64,000 nt of DNA, taken from Haberlea rhodopensis. Taxonomy: Eukaryota > Streptophyta > Magnoliopsida > Lamiales > Gesneriaceae. Below are positions 45,061-58,700 of this stretch, one piece after another (the stretch's first letter is position 1; every line of letters starts with the position of its first letter). Below the pieces are notes generated by a model. It made no database searches and was not told where the DNA came from. It saw only the letters and a list, made by a program, of their open reading frames with translations. The stretch spans positions 1,736,001 through 1,800,000 of the forward strand of contig CAJQUN010000040.1 of assembly GCA_907163345.1 (NCBI GenBank). The letters run 5' to 3'. Position numbers and translations under genes: made by a program.

Positions 45061-45061
45061 C

Positions 45062-45069
45062 TATATAAT
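45062..45069 (+). promoter_or_regulatory. TATA box of the profilin gene
   Basis: TATATAAT lies 56-63 bases before the ATG at 45125, in the sequence CACGCTATATAATAAGATCC. This spacing predicts a 5' UTR of about 30 bases. Confidence 0.65.
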
Positions 45070-45124
45070 AAGATCCCTCTAATTATCTCAATCAACTCTC
45101 ACAGTTTACTCAAATTATTGCAAC

Positions 45125-48097
45125 ATGTCCTGGCAATCTTACATAGATGATCATTTGATGGCCGACATCGACGGCTGCCACCTCACAGCCGCCGCTATCC
45201 TCGGCATCGACGGCAGCGTTTGGGCCCAGAGCTCCAATTTCCCTCAGGTTGTGCTCCTCTATTTTCAGTCTACCTTCGGATCTAGAACCGTCATGGATGC
45301 GAGCTTGTTCGCTTATGATTATACACCTGCTGAGCGTAACTGAGGAGATCCGTTTGTTTGTTGCTGATTGTTTCGATTTTGATTTTGTTGATTTGATTTA
45401 CTATCCCGATTGGCGTTTTTATTATTTATTGATTGAACTTATGGTATTACAATTACTGTTGAATCATTATTTTTGTATGCGGGTAGCGGTCGATCCAGAA
45501 ATCTTTGTTTTTTGAATTTTTCCAGTTGAGAGCCGATAATGTGCTTGGCCGTCTACAGTTGGAACTTTTGGGGGAATATGTTGGTTGATTACATATTTGA
45601 GTTTTCTGTTAGACGCGGTTAGATCAGTTGTGATATGCGAAGCTGTAATGCTGAGAATGCGTATTGGCGTTAAAATACGATTCACCATGAATAAAAAATC
45701 AAAAACTGTAATTGACTCTGTTTTATGGCTTTGAAGTGCTTGTACCATCACTTCTAATCGTATGAGCGTATGTTTTCCCCCAAATTGGGGACGTGTGGAA
45801 ATGATTGTTAGGGAAAAGAGAGAGAAAATTGATATCACTTTATCGTTGCACTCAAGGTCTCGAGATCAAGGCGCTTTGTGTGCAATTAGTCTAGTGGTGG
45901 ATATTGGATATTGATAATTATTGCTAATGTTTAAATTAATGTGAATGTAGTTTAAGCTTGAGGAGATTACTGCCATCACAACAGACTTCGAAAATCCTGG
46001 TACACTTGCTCCTACTGGATTACACCTTGGTGGAACAAAGTACATGGTTATTCAAGGTGAGCCTGGAGCTGTCATTCGAGGGAAGAAGGTAATGGTGTCA
46101 TATTCAAATATATATGCTGTGATTTGTGAGCTCATTTGTTCTTGTTTTCCAGAGTCTTGTGCTCATTGTTGGTATACGATAAAAAGGTAGTGTTCATTCA
46201 AATGTTATTGAATATTACAATACAATAAATTTAGAGGGGTGTATTCAATCTAGACTTTTATTGACTTTTAATGACTTTTTTAAAATGATAGACTTTTATG
46301 GAGTTGATAGATTTCTATTGACTTTTATAGAATTCCATGGAGTTATAAAAAGATTTCTCGTAGACTTTTTCAATAGATTCCTATAGACTTTATCGACTTT
46401 TAAGGATTTTTTTTAAATGATGGATTTTATGAAATTGATAGATTTCTAATAACTTTTATTATATAATTACACGGAATTATAAAAAAAAATTTATAGACTC
46501 TATATATTTTATAACTTATAATTTATTTCGTTGGACTAACAATTGAAAATAAATAACTTCTTCGACTTGTAATAATTTTTTTTTTACTATTAATGTAAAA
46601 ATATTTTACTTATTAACAGCCAAAATGTGAGAAATCGATATTCAATTCTTTTGCATGGCAAAGATTGAACAATTTTTTTGCATTTTCAAGATGACGACCT
46701 TGAGGATTATATATTTATAATCTATAATTTTGTGTAATAAAACAAAAGTTTCCTATTAAATAAAATTTTATAAACTTAAAATAGTTTTTAATGATATTTG
46801 ACTACTATAAAAATTCTTAAAACATTCTTTTTAAATTAAACATGATAATTTATATCGTTATAAATACATTTGTTTTTAAAATATTTATTATAATTGTTTA
46901 TAGATACAGACACATACAATGTTTTAAAAATTTATCATCTAATATAAAATTAAACACATTAACTTGCTATTTTATCAAAATACTTGTGCAAATATTAGTA
47001 TGATATTGGATAAAAAATACGATGTGAAAAAAATAATAATTGAATATTTCTTTGGTATTAATCACAATTCCATGTTTATGTGTTGCATCTTCTATATAGT
47101 ACACATAGACATACAGAAACATACTCACAGCCGCACATTATAAATTAAAGAAAGAGTACATGCAGAAACAGGGAAGGAAAAGCCAATCGGAAATTAAAAT
47201 AAACGTAAAGTTATATGAGGGTAATTAGGAATTACAAGTCATTCCAAATCTTTATTAGGAATGGTGGATAATTTTTAACTTTTTTTGGATGTACATAGGG
47301 CATCAAAGTTTGTACCTAAAGATTTCAACAGAAGTCATTAAAAGTCTATGAGATTTTGGACACCTATAGTCTTCTATAGAGTATTAGAAAGTCAAGTTTG
47401 AATGCCACCTGACTTTTAAAAACTCTACGAAAGTCTATTTTGAATACCACTAGACTTTTGTGGAGTATATAAAAGTCTGTATTGAATACCTCTAGACTTT
47501 TAATCTCCATAAAAATCATTAAAAGTCAATAAAAGACTATAACCAATACACCTCCCTTAATAAGGCACTGTTTGAGAAATCTGATGGTTTTGTTTAAGTT
47601 CCAGTAATTTTATTTGAGACCAATTGAAGGAAATCAATTTCCTTCAGATTTTCACTGAAATTCTTGGTCAAAATGAAGACTTATAATTGTTCATATCATG
47701 TGTCTCAATTGTGCTTGTCGCATGAGTTGGTTTTATAGGCTTGTAACATGGCATGGGACAAGGTCTTAATAATTTCCTGTTTATGGATTTTTTTTCTTTT
47801 GGTGCCAGAAAGATTTTGAAAAAATGATGCATTCTTCCATTAGCTGAGATTCTGATACTATTCATTCACAATTGTTGATGTGGCTTTTTGAGATTTACCT
47901 TTGACACCCCATAATTTTTAGTTGCATTCATTTTCTTGAAAGGATGCGCTAATCTGTTGCAGGGAGCTGGGGGTGTTACGGTCAAGAAGACCGGTCAAGC
48001 CTTAATCATTGGCATCTATGATGAACCAATGACTCCAGGCCAATGCAACATGGTTGTGGAGAAGATTGGTGATTATCTTATTGATCAGGGTCTTTAA
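45125..48097 (+). CDS. PRF: profilin
   Basis: A small cytosolic actin-monomer-binding protein that also binds poly-proline (formins) and phosphoinositides; plant pollen profilins are well-known pan-allergens. Three exons join in phase: 45125-45247 (41 codons), 45951-46088 (46 codons) and 47963-48097 (44 codons plus TAA), giving the classic plant length of 131 aa. The N-terminus MSWQSYIDDHLMADIDGCHL is the signature. Next come AAAILGIDGSVWAQSSNFPQ, FKLEEITAITTDFENPGTLA and GLHLGGTKYMVIQGEPGAVI. The actin-binding C-terminal half is GAGGVTVKKTGQALIIGIYD and CNMVVEKIGDYLIDQGL. Exon borders match the usual plant profilin gene. Intron 2 (1874 bp) is enlarged by a 1.3-kb MITE. Confidence 0.96.
46234..47556. 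mobile_element. PIF/Harbinger-like MITE in profilin intron 2
   Basis: 1323 bases flanked by TTA on both sides (46231-46233 and 47557-47559), the usual PIF/Harbinger duplication. Ends are GAGGGGTGTATTCAATCTAG and, for the complement of the right end, GGGAGGTGTATTGGTTATAG. Both continue into GACTTTTATTGACTTTTAAT. GACTTTTATGGAGTT-like words recur for about 200 bases at each end. No transposase frame is present. Confidence 0.8.
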
Positions 48098-48760
48098 TTA
48101 TTTGGTAAGCATTATCCTCTTTGGTTTCATTCTGTGTTTAACCTTCTATTTATATAAGATCTTTGGCATTTGTATTGCCTTTTTTTCTGAGTTTATTGTT
48201 TTGGAATGTTTTGCAGCGAAAACCTTTATACAGTATTTGAAGTACTGGACTCTTGGACATGACAAAAGCAGTTTGATGTTTGGCAAGTTTTTTGTATTAT
48301 CTGGGTGTCTGAATCGGACAGCACGGTCTTTTGCTTTTTCTATTTTGTTCTCATGTTCATGTGTTCAATTATGTATTTCTGACTAGTTTTCCCAATGATT
48401 TCAATCTGACAGACATTTGGTTGCATATTCATTGCTTATTTGTTTGTTTAATTGGTAGCTTTGATTTTTTGCTTGTTACATAAATTTCCATATGGCTTCC
48501 ATGAAGTAGTTTTAGTTATTAGCAAGGAATTCTCATCCCAGTTGTAGTAATTTTACCAGAAGTATATGTGCCAAGCTTGACTGTAATATTGGGGATGAAA
48601 TCCAAATACTTTCAAGCTTGTATACAAGCTTTGATAGTTGGCTCTCATCAAGTAAGAAAATTCTTTATCCAATATATCTCTATAAATACAAGCATTATTA
48701 GATGCCCGGGAGATTGCAAGCACCAGTGAATAAAACACAATAAAACGTTATTACAACTAA
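48098..48760. other. profilin 3' UTR and spacer
   Basis: The first ~300 bases after the stop look like T-rich 3' UTR. An intron-like pair (GGTAAGC near 48102 and TTTTGCAG ending near 48217) suggests a spliced 3' UTR. No gene is visible up to the SINE. Confidence 0.35.
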
Positions 48761-48938
48761 ATGGGAAACTTGGTGCACAAAGCTACAGCTCTGTTCGGGG
48801 TTCGGGAAGGGGTCGCACAACTTTGAGCCTAATATACACATCCTTCCTTTGCCATTGAAAGAGACTGTTTCTGCACTCGAACCCGTGACATCCAAGTCAC
48901 ATTACAGCAATTTTGCCGTTCTACCAATGCTCGCCCTT
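48761..48938 (-). mobile_element. Au-like SINE
   Basis: On the minus strand the unit begins GGGCGAGCATTGGTAGAACG with an RNA polymerase III A-box (TGGTAGAACGG). It continues through GCAAAATTGCTGTAATGTGA, then a B-box GGGTTCGAGTGC about 50 bases downstream. It has the body CGACCCCTTCCCGAACCCCG and the end TTTGTGCACCAAGTTTCCC. This order and wording match the tRNA-derived Au SINE family of plants. The 3' oligo-T end is degraded. Confidence 0.8.
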
Positions 48939-51105
48939 AATAAAATGTTGTTACATGTGTCACAAAGTACTCAATGGCATTGGAGGTGCCCGGTGAAAAC
49001 ACTTTGATTTTTATATCTGAATAATGATATGAGAGAATGTAAGAGCTTGATCTATTTATAGATTTTCGAACAAACTTATGGGCTAGTTAAATTTAGGGGC
49101 CTTTGATAAACATTCAGGATAAATAATTGAATAAAGATCAAACTCATTTTTAATGGAAACAATTAAATTAACACATGACAAAGAATGAAATGGGAAAAAA
49201 AATTATGTTGGTGTGGTCCTAAATATGGAGCCCCACGTGCCAGAAAGCAATTTGGTGACTAATTATCTGTATGCGCCACATGATTGGATAGATGTTGTGG
49301 CCTAGCATGTGAGGCCAGGTTACGTTAGATCTGTCAATAGCATACCCTACTGCCACTATTAGCTCACGCCTCATATTTGTCTCTCGCCCCATGGTTGAAA
49401 TTCAAAAAATATTTGAATAACTGAATCCAATATAGGATTTAATTTTATGTTTTAAAAATATGTCGTATGCACGCATCTATATTATTCTATACTATAAGTA
49501 TAAACCCCTTATAATAACTACGTTGGTCCGTCCTAAATAAACCAATGTCAAATTATTTATATGTCCAAACAAATTACTTGGTTTTTTATTATTAAGGGGC
49601 AAAAAGGTAAAACAAAAAAACATCACATCTCTCCCTCCATGTTCCAAAACTGCTTCAGTTTAAACAAAAAAGAAATCTCTTCATCAGTTTTAAAAAATTG
49701 TGATATGATGCGCAAAGTGTTACACATATCCAATACAAAATATTTATTTAATACGTTACACACACTTCATTTGCGTCGTCCGCTAATTTTAAATAATTAT
49801 GAGAAGATCCCAAAATATGTGTGTAAAAAACTTTAAAATCAGGGGGCTAAAGAATGTGTCAACCGCTCTCTATTTCCACAATTGTAAAATAAATTCAACT
49901 TTTATAATCAAATATACAATGCCTCAGCTTTAAAATAGCCCCGCTGGCTTGGGGGCCTCAAAATAAGAATGATGAATTCATAAAGATCTTTTTCATAATT
50001 GTTGATTTAGCCTTCTTAATTTTAAAAATAATGTTTACTTATCATATTATATGTTTTTATGTCAAATCATAGTAAAGACATATGTAATCATATGAATAAA
50101 CATTATTTAAACAATGTTGAAATATCGGATATATAATTTTGTGATTTGTGGATAATATGAAACAAAAAATTTGAACCGGTATTTGGAGGGATACATATAG
50201 ACATGTGAAAAGATGGTCTCATTTCTATATATACAGTCTTACAAATACCAACGCATATACAAATATTTATTTATATACACATATTTAGTCTTTTCATTCA
50301 CCTGATCCATATAAGTATTTCCGTGAAAATGTTAAATGTTAAGTATTTAATGTGTAGTACACTGTATATATATATCTTACTATATTATAATGCATAAGCC
50401 TCATATACTAATTATATTAGTATGTCAAATTTGAATTTACCAAACAACCCCCTCCAAATGTACTGTATTATAATGCCAAAGCCATAAATACTAACTTCCT
50501 TGGTATGACAAATTTGAATTTACCAAAATATCCACTCCAAATGTCCGAAAAAAATATCCTTCAATTTAATTAAAGAAAAGGCACAGTAATATGTTAAGAA
50601 TGTAATTTCATTTATCTTAAATTCCTATTTTCGCCTCATTCATCCCAATCAAATTCCTCTCAATTAAAAAGAAAAAAATTGATCCCTCCTATTTTTGCAC
50701 ACTGGTAAATTCTAATTTACATTTATCAATTTATATGCCTTATATATTACATTACACATATAATATATGTGCATTCTTTTATATATAAATATGTATAATG
50801 ATTATAGTACACTGTATCTGAGTATAGTCAAAATTTATAATTTGAAAGCATTGAAAGAGACATGACACATACCAGCAACTTCCATGGAAAATCCCTTCCT
50901 ATTTAGCAAAAAAAAATTGGAAATCCCTGCCACTTTGCACGTGTCACATAACACGTGGGCCCATTATAATTAACTACTTTTACTCAACTGTCAGCCCCTC
51001 CACCAACCCAGATTTATGGGAAATGTTTTGGTGCATTCGATGCACCAAAAACTAACATCTATACACATTTATACATATATTGTATATATACATATATTGT
51101 ATATG
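48939..51105. other. intergenic, AT-rich
   Basis: No gene was found in about 2.1 kb. It includes the 83-bp duplication at 50383-50548 and several TA-rich tracts. The frame at 49561-49836 is AT-driven and not family-like. Confidence 0.5.
50383..50548. repeat. 83-bp imperfect tandem duplication
   Basis: TATTATAATGC...AAGCC...TACTAA, then CAAATTTGAATTTACCAAA and CTCCAAATGT, occur in the same order at 50383-50465 and 50466-50548 with about 80% identity by eye. Confidence 0.75.
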
Positions 51106-51654
51106 TAGGAATAGTAATAGGGTGGGTCCAGAACCAGACCCGCACTGAACCCGCGCCGCTGGGCCGAGTCTGGACCCACTTCAACCGGGTTTGGAAGCGG
51201 GGCTAGTCCTGAGATTGATCAAACCCGCCCCGCTATACATTTTTAATTTTAAAAAAAAATTAATATTGAATATACATTTTAAGTATTTGGTTGAACAATA
51301 AAATGTCATTATTTAATTTTATATCAAAATTCATGTGTTCATGTTAAAGAAGTTGGATATTTTGAAGAGAATGAGAGCAAATTAATAAATATTTGGTTGC
51401 TTAAAGATAGTTTTGCAATGCTTATTATAAATATTTACTATAGAAAAACATGATATTCAATACCAAAACTCAGTTTTTTTGTTTCAAAATTGATTTCTAG
51501 CAAAAATAAAAAAAAAATGAAACCGGGGCGGGTCGAGTAAACCCACTGTGTTCGCGGGTCTAGGAGGGGCGGGGCGGGTCCGGGTTTTATGTGTAGCGGA
51601 GTGGGTCCTGAGATTGGTCAAACCTGTCCCAAACCTGCCACGTTGCCATCCCTA
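51106..51654. mobile_element. hAT-type MITE, copy 2
   Basis: 549 bases with a perfect 8-bp duplication TGTATATG (51098-51105 and 51655-51662). Ends are TAGGAATAGTAATAGGGTGG and (complement of right) TAGGGATGGCAACGTGGCAG. The interior aligns with copy 1 (shared TTATTTAATTTTATATCAAA and GCAAATTAATAAA). The GC-rich ends carry GGGGCGGGTC words. Confidence 0.92.
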
Positions 51655-51662
51655 TGTATATG

Positions 51663-52785
51663 TATTTTGGTCTTTGGGGGCACCGAATACACTCAAGAAT
51701 TTTCCCAGATTTATAATGTCGACGCAGAGATTCATTGAAAATTTAGTTTTTATTTAAAAAGAGATAGCATCAATTAATGAATTCTAACACAAGGTACAAA
51801 TTTGTAAATATACTCGATATTTATGTCCTATGAGACATTAATTGAAATATTTTGAGTCGTTCAACTATATTCAGTTCGAAGTCGAAGTTCGTATAATATT
51901 AGTTGTCATGTTCCAAAAAATTTCAATCTTTAATATCATATCATTAATTATTCATTATATGATTTTTCTTCCAATGTTTTTATTTAATTTGTTAAATTAG
52001 AATTTAGTATATAGTTGTTGCTGCGTTATGCGCTATCGCCAGGTGTCTTTATTTTTTTACTAGTGTTCTCAAGCACATAATGTCATGTTTTTGGTAAAAT
52101 GACCTGATAATTGTAATGTCAGTTTTTTTTATTTTGGTTTTAGAATTTATTTAATTTAAATTATGAAATGATTGCAGTGTATTTTCATATTTAACTTTTT
52201 TTTTGGATTTAAATTTTTTTTTACGATCATATGATAATTTGTATGATATGTGTGATGATAATTTGTAAGATTGAGAATAACGTAATATAAATTGGTGGAC
52301 ACATAAATTATAGGTGTGATGGTAATACTTTAAATCGACAGAGACATGAATGTAATTAGACATTTATCTGAAATAATCGGACCACCTAGGTCTTATAAAT
52401 TCTCCCATTATAAAGAAGTATAGATATAAACAATATTTTCTTTGGAAATGAATAACCCTAAATTTTTAAAAAACAGGGTAAGATTAATTAAATCCAATAA
52501 ACGGAAAGTTCTCTGGAATAGAACCACATTCCAATATAAAAATACGGTCTCTCGCGTATTTCTCCTTTTTCCTCTCCTCTGTCTTTCCCTGTCTACATTG
52601 GTACTTTCCGTAAATGGCGATCTGAGAGAGACGAGCGAATACGCACACAAGTTACGTATACGCAATGTACGTATATTGACTGGAATTCAAGGGCACCGAT
52701 CTGTCCGAGCAGGTTTTGCTTGTCGCGGAAGTTGTATGAATGAGATAGTTGTTGTATTTTTAAGTGCGAGCATTGTGAGCAAAAA
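51663..52785. other. upstream region of the glucosyltransferase gene
   Basis: AT-rich to about 52440, then mixed composition consistent with promoter and 5' UTR. The 186-codon frame starting at 52442 crosses the real start codon in another frame and is not taken as a gene. Confidence 0.45.
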
Positions 52786-55700
52786 ATGTCTGCGTTTGAT
52801 TCGTTGGATGCGTTTTTGTTCGCTGCTAGCAGAGCTTGCTGTAGTCCTCTCGCGATTTTCGTTCAGATCCAGGTGCGGTTTTTTGTGTATTCTTTGTGGA
52901 GAAAGTGAGAAATTGTGTTTTATCGTGTTTTCATGTATGATATTCCATTGTAGAGTGCTGGATTTAGTTATTCTGCTTTACTCGTTGTTTGGATCTGAAT
53001 AAAAAAAGATTTTTGATTGATTTGAGCAATTTTTTTAAGTTGTCAGCTTTTTTTTTCCTTCGGTATTTGTTGTTGAGAGTTTGACTTTGGTGCCGATAAT
53101 GGTAAAATGAGGTTGAGGAGAAAGTTGGGTTGTTACGTTACTTTCATTTTTTTTATGAGAGTCCAGATGTCTGAATTAGATCTGGCTAGTTCATGGCAAC
53201 TGAAGCAATATATAATGTGCGAGCGAGACAAGGATTGGCTTCAATGGGATTATGATGTCAAGTTGAATGCTTGAGTATTTGGATTATGAGCTGGCGTTTT
53301 GGTTAGAAATAAAACTTTTTAGTGTTGCCTTCTCCAAATTTGTGTACGCCAACATATCTCTTTACTTAGTACTGTTATTGTTTCTTTTCTGAATGGGTAG
53401 GAAATGTACAGGCGCCAAAAACTCGAAGTAAAAATCCTTTCAACATTGTCCTAATTTGTGCCTCCAAGTTCAATATTTTATCTGTGAAATATTTCTCTCA
53501 ATGAATCGACAAGAACCAGCTTGCTTTTAATAGCTTTTGTTAAGTACAAAACAGTTGCTGATATGCTATAATTCATAGCTGAAAATAATACCGTAACTCA
53601 AATATTTGTTAATGATACAATAGTCCTGAGTCCTACATTTCGATTTCACTTTAAGCAACGGAGTATGCCATACCATTATCCAGGACTCTCCCGAGCCCGA
53701 CCGATTCAATCCACACTTTGACCCTCTATTACGAGGCCTATTGTTGTCAAACCCAAGGCGAACTACCCGTAGTAATGATCGTCCCATTTGGGTATGTGGA
53801 AACCATGATGTTGGACAAAATGTCTGTTGCTGTACTAAAATTCAGTTGGAAAAATTTACGATCATGGGTATATTATTTCGGCACGCAACTTTAAAGTTGA
53901 AAATTCACATGTATGAGTAGAACTTTCTCTCGTGGATCTGATAAATTATGTATTTAGCTGGCATGAAGATTGATGACGTGTCTCTTATTTTCATCTTCTG
54001 AATTTTAAACTTTTTAAGGATGTAACTTCTCGATGCACTGCTGTAAATGTGTTTGATAGTCTTGGTTGATTGTGGTTCAGTTCACTCTTTAATCCCATTT
54101 ATTGAACCTGTAGAGTATTTCTTGTGTGCTTTGTTTGGTCAAATGGAGCTTCAACAAACCTGAGAAGATGTATGCTTTAGGTTTTGATGTCATACAGTAG
54201 TTTTAATGCTTGAATCCTTGTGTGCAGGTTGTGGAGTTGCCTTGTTATTTAGATTTTAATTTGTCACTGTATGCAGAAACTAGAAAAAATATGGAAGGAT
54301 AAAATGGAACTTTATCTTCTCATCAAAATTTTCACCTTATGCATGAAGATGCATTTTGTTGTGTATTTTTCAAAGTTTTGGGTTTGAAGTCTGTGTATGA
54401 TAGATACTCTCTAAACTTCTATAGTTCTAATTTGGGGGAAAAAAGAAAGAAAGAAAAGAAAACCTAACAGCATTGTTTTGGTTTCAATATCTTTTAATAT
54501 TATTTTGAATTTGCCATTTTTAGCTCCTACATATTAATTTGAAATTACATGACAGGGATTTTTTATTTGCTTAATTCTTGCTCTTGGATGGGCTTTGGCT
54601 TCCTTCGTCAGGTAGCAGAATTTGATGGTCGACGGTCTGGTTATTGGTTTACTACCTTACCTTATCGGGCATAGATTATTTTCTACTTCATTTCTTTACA
54701 TGAAGCTCATAATTGTATATTATTAAGGAGCATTTTTTGCCACAGGGGTAAAGAGATAAGACGGCTGAAGGAAAGCATGAGATGTGGAAATAGCTTTGCT
54801 TTTCTTTGTTATGACATTAATGACCTCGAGCATTCTAATCAGGTCAAGTTGCCAAGGGTTACAGTTGTGATGCCGTTAAAGGGGTTTGGGGAACACAATC
54901 TTCATAACTGGAGAACTCAGGTGATTATCTTAATTTCAGTGCTTATTTAAAAGACTGCATAAGCTTTTTCTACATTTATTTGCATGCGCATCATCTTCTA
55001 CAGAATAAACTTAAAAATTCAAAGTCTTACTAAATGACCAACTGACAAGCTGTTTACAAAGAAGCCTAATAAAACTAAAGAATATCAATGCTTCTAGTTG
55101 GAAACAACTCTTTTTGTTTTTATTTCCAGTTTTATGCTATCAAAGACATATTTTCATTTCCTTTCTGATAGAATTACGTTTTCATTATTTGTTGGATTCA
55201 AAATAGCTAAAGTAGTGGCTCGTCAATGATTTTTTGAAATCCGAATCTCACATAAATGGCCCTTTTCCAATTTTTCACTGCATATTTACTTCTGCATATT
55301 TCATTCCCTCCCAGTTTGTTGAAACCAATTCTTGTTAGCAAATCATTATGAGATGGAGATATACTGATCTTTATTGTGGCTTGGTTTATAAATGGTGCAG
55401 ATTACATCTTTATATGGTGGTCCTCTGGAATTTCTTTTTGTGGTTGAGAGTACAGAGGACCCTGCTTATCATGCCGTAACCCGATTATTGGCAGACTTTA
55501 AGGTCTGTTGCTTCCCTCATTGACTTACTAGTAAGGCCGAATTCTGTTTATTCTGTTGGCTTCTTTTCATGCGAGTGGATCGTCTTACTCATTATATCAC
55601 AGAATAGATGATATGGACTGCTAAATTGTTTTATGTTTTGTTGTTTTAGATATGCAGTAATCCTTCTTCAAAGGATATGAGGCAAGATCAAGAATTATAA

Positions 55701-58700
55701 TTTGATTAGTTTATGGAAATTTATTAAAACATCCCTAAATAAACTTTCAAGTCCAGAAAGCAGCAGCAGACTTTTTTTTATATCTGAGAAACCTATTATG
55801 TCTAGAATACACATTTTAATCTATCCTCTATTCATGGTATTCTTTTTTCTAGGAATTTATCCATGAAAGAAAGCAACCAAGTTTAAAACCTCAAATCCCT
55901 TAAAACGGACGCAATGCCCTTTCCGATGTCTGTTCCTTGGGAATGATTCGTTCTTAATCTAGAGACTTCCTTCTTTTTTTAGGAATTAATTGAAAGAAAG
56001 AAGGTAGGTTGAGGCTCAAAATAAGACAAAAAATTCAGTTGTATGTAAAACAGAGCAATCAAAAAGGAAATTGTAGGATGAAAAACATTGCTCTTTGCAT
56101 GTATACTGCTTCACTTGGGTAATATGATTGTCTTACTACCTACTGGGCCTTAATGGACAAGAACTTTAAATTTCAATTACTGATAAATGAGTGCTATTTA
56201 ATGCCTGTTTTCGTAATGCTTTGGACTTTCTTTCTGTTTTTTTCTGCCCACTCTTTGAGGTAGAAATAGCATCATATTTTGCTTTATTATGGTTCATTTT
56301 CAAATTTTGTGAGACTGCCCACTCTTTGAGGTAGAAGTAGCATCATATTTGCTTTAGTATGATTCATCTTCAAGTTTTGGCAGAAATATTTATTATTATC
56401 CATTATTAAACTTTATTCGTTAAACAAAATCTATCTCCTATACGTGAGCTTGTGAACTTGTGCAGGATGATGTCGATGCGAAAATCGTAGTAGCTGGTCT
56501 ATCAACAACTTGTAGCCAGAAGATTCATAATCAGTTGGTACACAATGATATCTTGTATTACGCTGATTTTTGTGTTTTAGTTACTCTTTCCACCACGATT
56601 TGGAAGCGGCAATACAATTTGCAATGAAAAAACATTTCAATATATCTGATTTTCAGCCTGATCACATCATATCATAAATTCATCTCACTTCATATAAGAT
56701 GCTCACTAGAGTGAACCTCTTTCAGTAATTTAATCTTGTTATGATTGCTTTACTGAGAAATTTCCCTCCCCAAGCAGAGCAAAGTAGGCTGAATAAGTAC
56801 TTGAGTTGAATTCTTAAAGTTTCATGTTCTGAACCCTATTTTTTGCAAAATATCTTTAACAAATTCTGAAAAAGAAGCACTATCAAGTAAGGTCTTTCCT
56901 TTTATAATGTTTAACTTTTTGCAGATCGGGGTAGAAAAATTGCATAAAGATAGCAAATATGTGTTATTTCTAGATGATGATGTTAGGCTGCATCCTGGGT
57001 CAATTGGAGCCCTCACTGCTGAAATGGAGAAGAACCCTAATGTATGGTGATATATAAAACTTTTTTATATCAATAAGATCTGTTTTTGTCATTGCCCTGA
57101 TTTGTGATATTTATAACTGATCTATTTACAAATGTCTTATATACCTGTAAAATGTGCAGATTTTTATTCAAACTGGATACCCTCTTGATTTGCCATCTGG
57201 AAGTTTAGGAAGTTACTGCATATATGAATACCACATGGTATGTATAACAATCCTCACTTGACCACTTTCTTTCATGACTTTTTCTTTCATCTTCATTTCT
57301 GAGTTGTTACCTTGTATTTATACAAGGACCAAGGTCGGTTTTTGTTGGAATTTTATACTAGAGTTGAGGGTATGGCTGGGGCTGAGTGAAAGGAGTGAGA
57401 ATGAAGTACCACAGTTTATTTGATTCTGAATCCCTTGTTCTACGAGAGTATCTTGGAGTCTGACCTAAATAGCCTGATGATTAATTTATTTATTAATGTG
57501 GTCAGTTCATTTAACAACCAAGTTGAATTCATCTGCTGAACTTTCTTTGTGCTGAGTATTTAGCACAGAATTTAAGAGTATAGTTTATTAAGCTATTTGA
57601 ATGACTGGTTAGAGATGAAAATTCCTGATCAAGTGCAGAAATGTGAATTTTCTTTTATCTGAGCAATTTTTTAGGGGATTTTATCAAAGGACAGTTCCCA
57701 GCTTGTTTGTTGTACGACACCTCAGTTCACTTAAACACCCTACTTAAGGAGTTGAGGAAAGCCAAGATGCATACAACAACAACTACTATTAAGCCTTTAA
57801 TCCCAATTGATTGGGGTAGGCTACATGAACCATAGAAGGAAAGCCAAGATACATATTAAGTATAAGTATTGACTAAAGATATCCATGAGTGTGCTTACTA
57901 TATATATGATATAAAACAACAAAATGCTGCAGCAACTCTCTAAAGTCTGACAAGGTTTCTAATTCTGGTATTATGATTCATGGAATTTTCCTGCTTGTTT
58001 TCAATCTTTAACCATACATTGAACATCTATTTCCAAATCCCACCAAATTCCATCAAATCAACACTACCAAACACAGGGTGTAAAGTGCATTGAGTATGTT
58101 CGTACATTTGGTTCATGCTGTAGATAATTTGTGGAGTAGAGATAGAAATTAAAATGACCTCAACTAATTCTTGCCCAAATTTGAATAACAAAAATATTGA
58201 CTCATAGTTCACGTTCGATTGAGTTAGGTATTCCAAATCGGCAGCTTGTTGATATCATCAAAATAACTAGTTCGACTAGGCTGCTTAACATTGTTACTGA
58301 AATAACTAGCGACTTAAGAAATCCACTATTGACTTAGGAACATCGTTATAAACTGGTTGGACCGAATGTTCTCCCTGCTCTACTTGGTTTTTTGGGTCCT
58401 TTCATCTGTTGTTTGGTTTCTTCTTTCAGAATCTTCTGAAAACTTAATGTCCATCTTTGTTTCCAGCCCTGTTCTATGGGGTTTGCCACTGGTGGGAAAA
58501 CATTCTTTCTATGGGGAGGATGCATGATGGTAAGCATTTTGTGCATATTAGAAATCAAATTCTTTTTACTGTATAAAAAACTGATTCTTAATGATTTAAT
58601 TGCAGATGCATGCAGATGATTTTAGAAATGACAATCATGGCGTGGTTTCAGAACTTCGAGATGGGGGCTATTCAGATGACATGACTCTTGCTGCTATTGC

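Noticed and set aside
48841..48938. tRNA gene
   Set aside because: It has A- and B-box-like text, but no cloverleaf closes, and the sequence continues into an Au-like SINE body.
52442..53002. 186-codon plus-strand open frame
   Set aside because: It covers the 5' UTR and exon 1 of the glucosyltransferase gene in a different frame. The MSAFDSLDAF start at 52786 with 14 in-phase exons is decisive.
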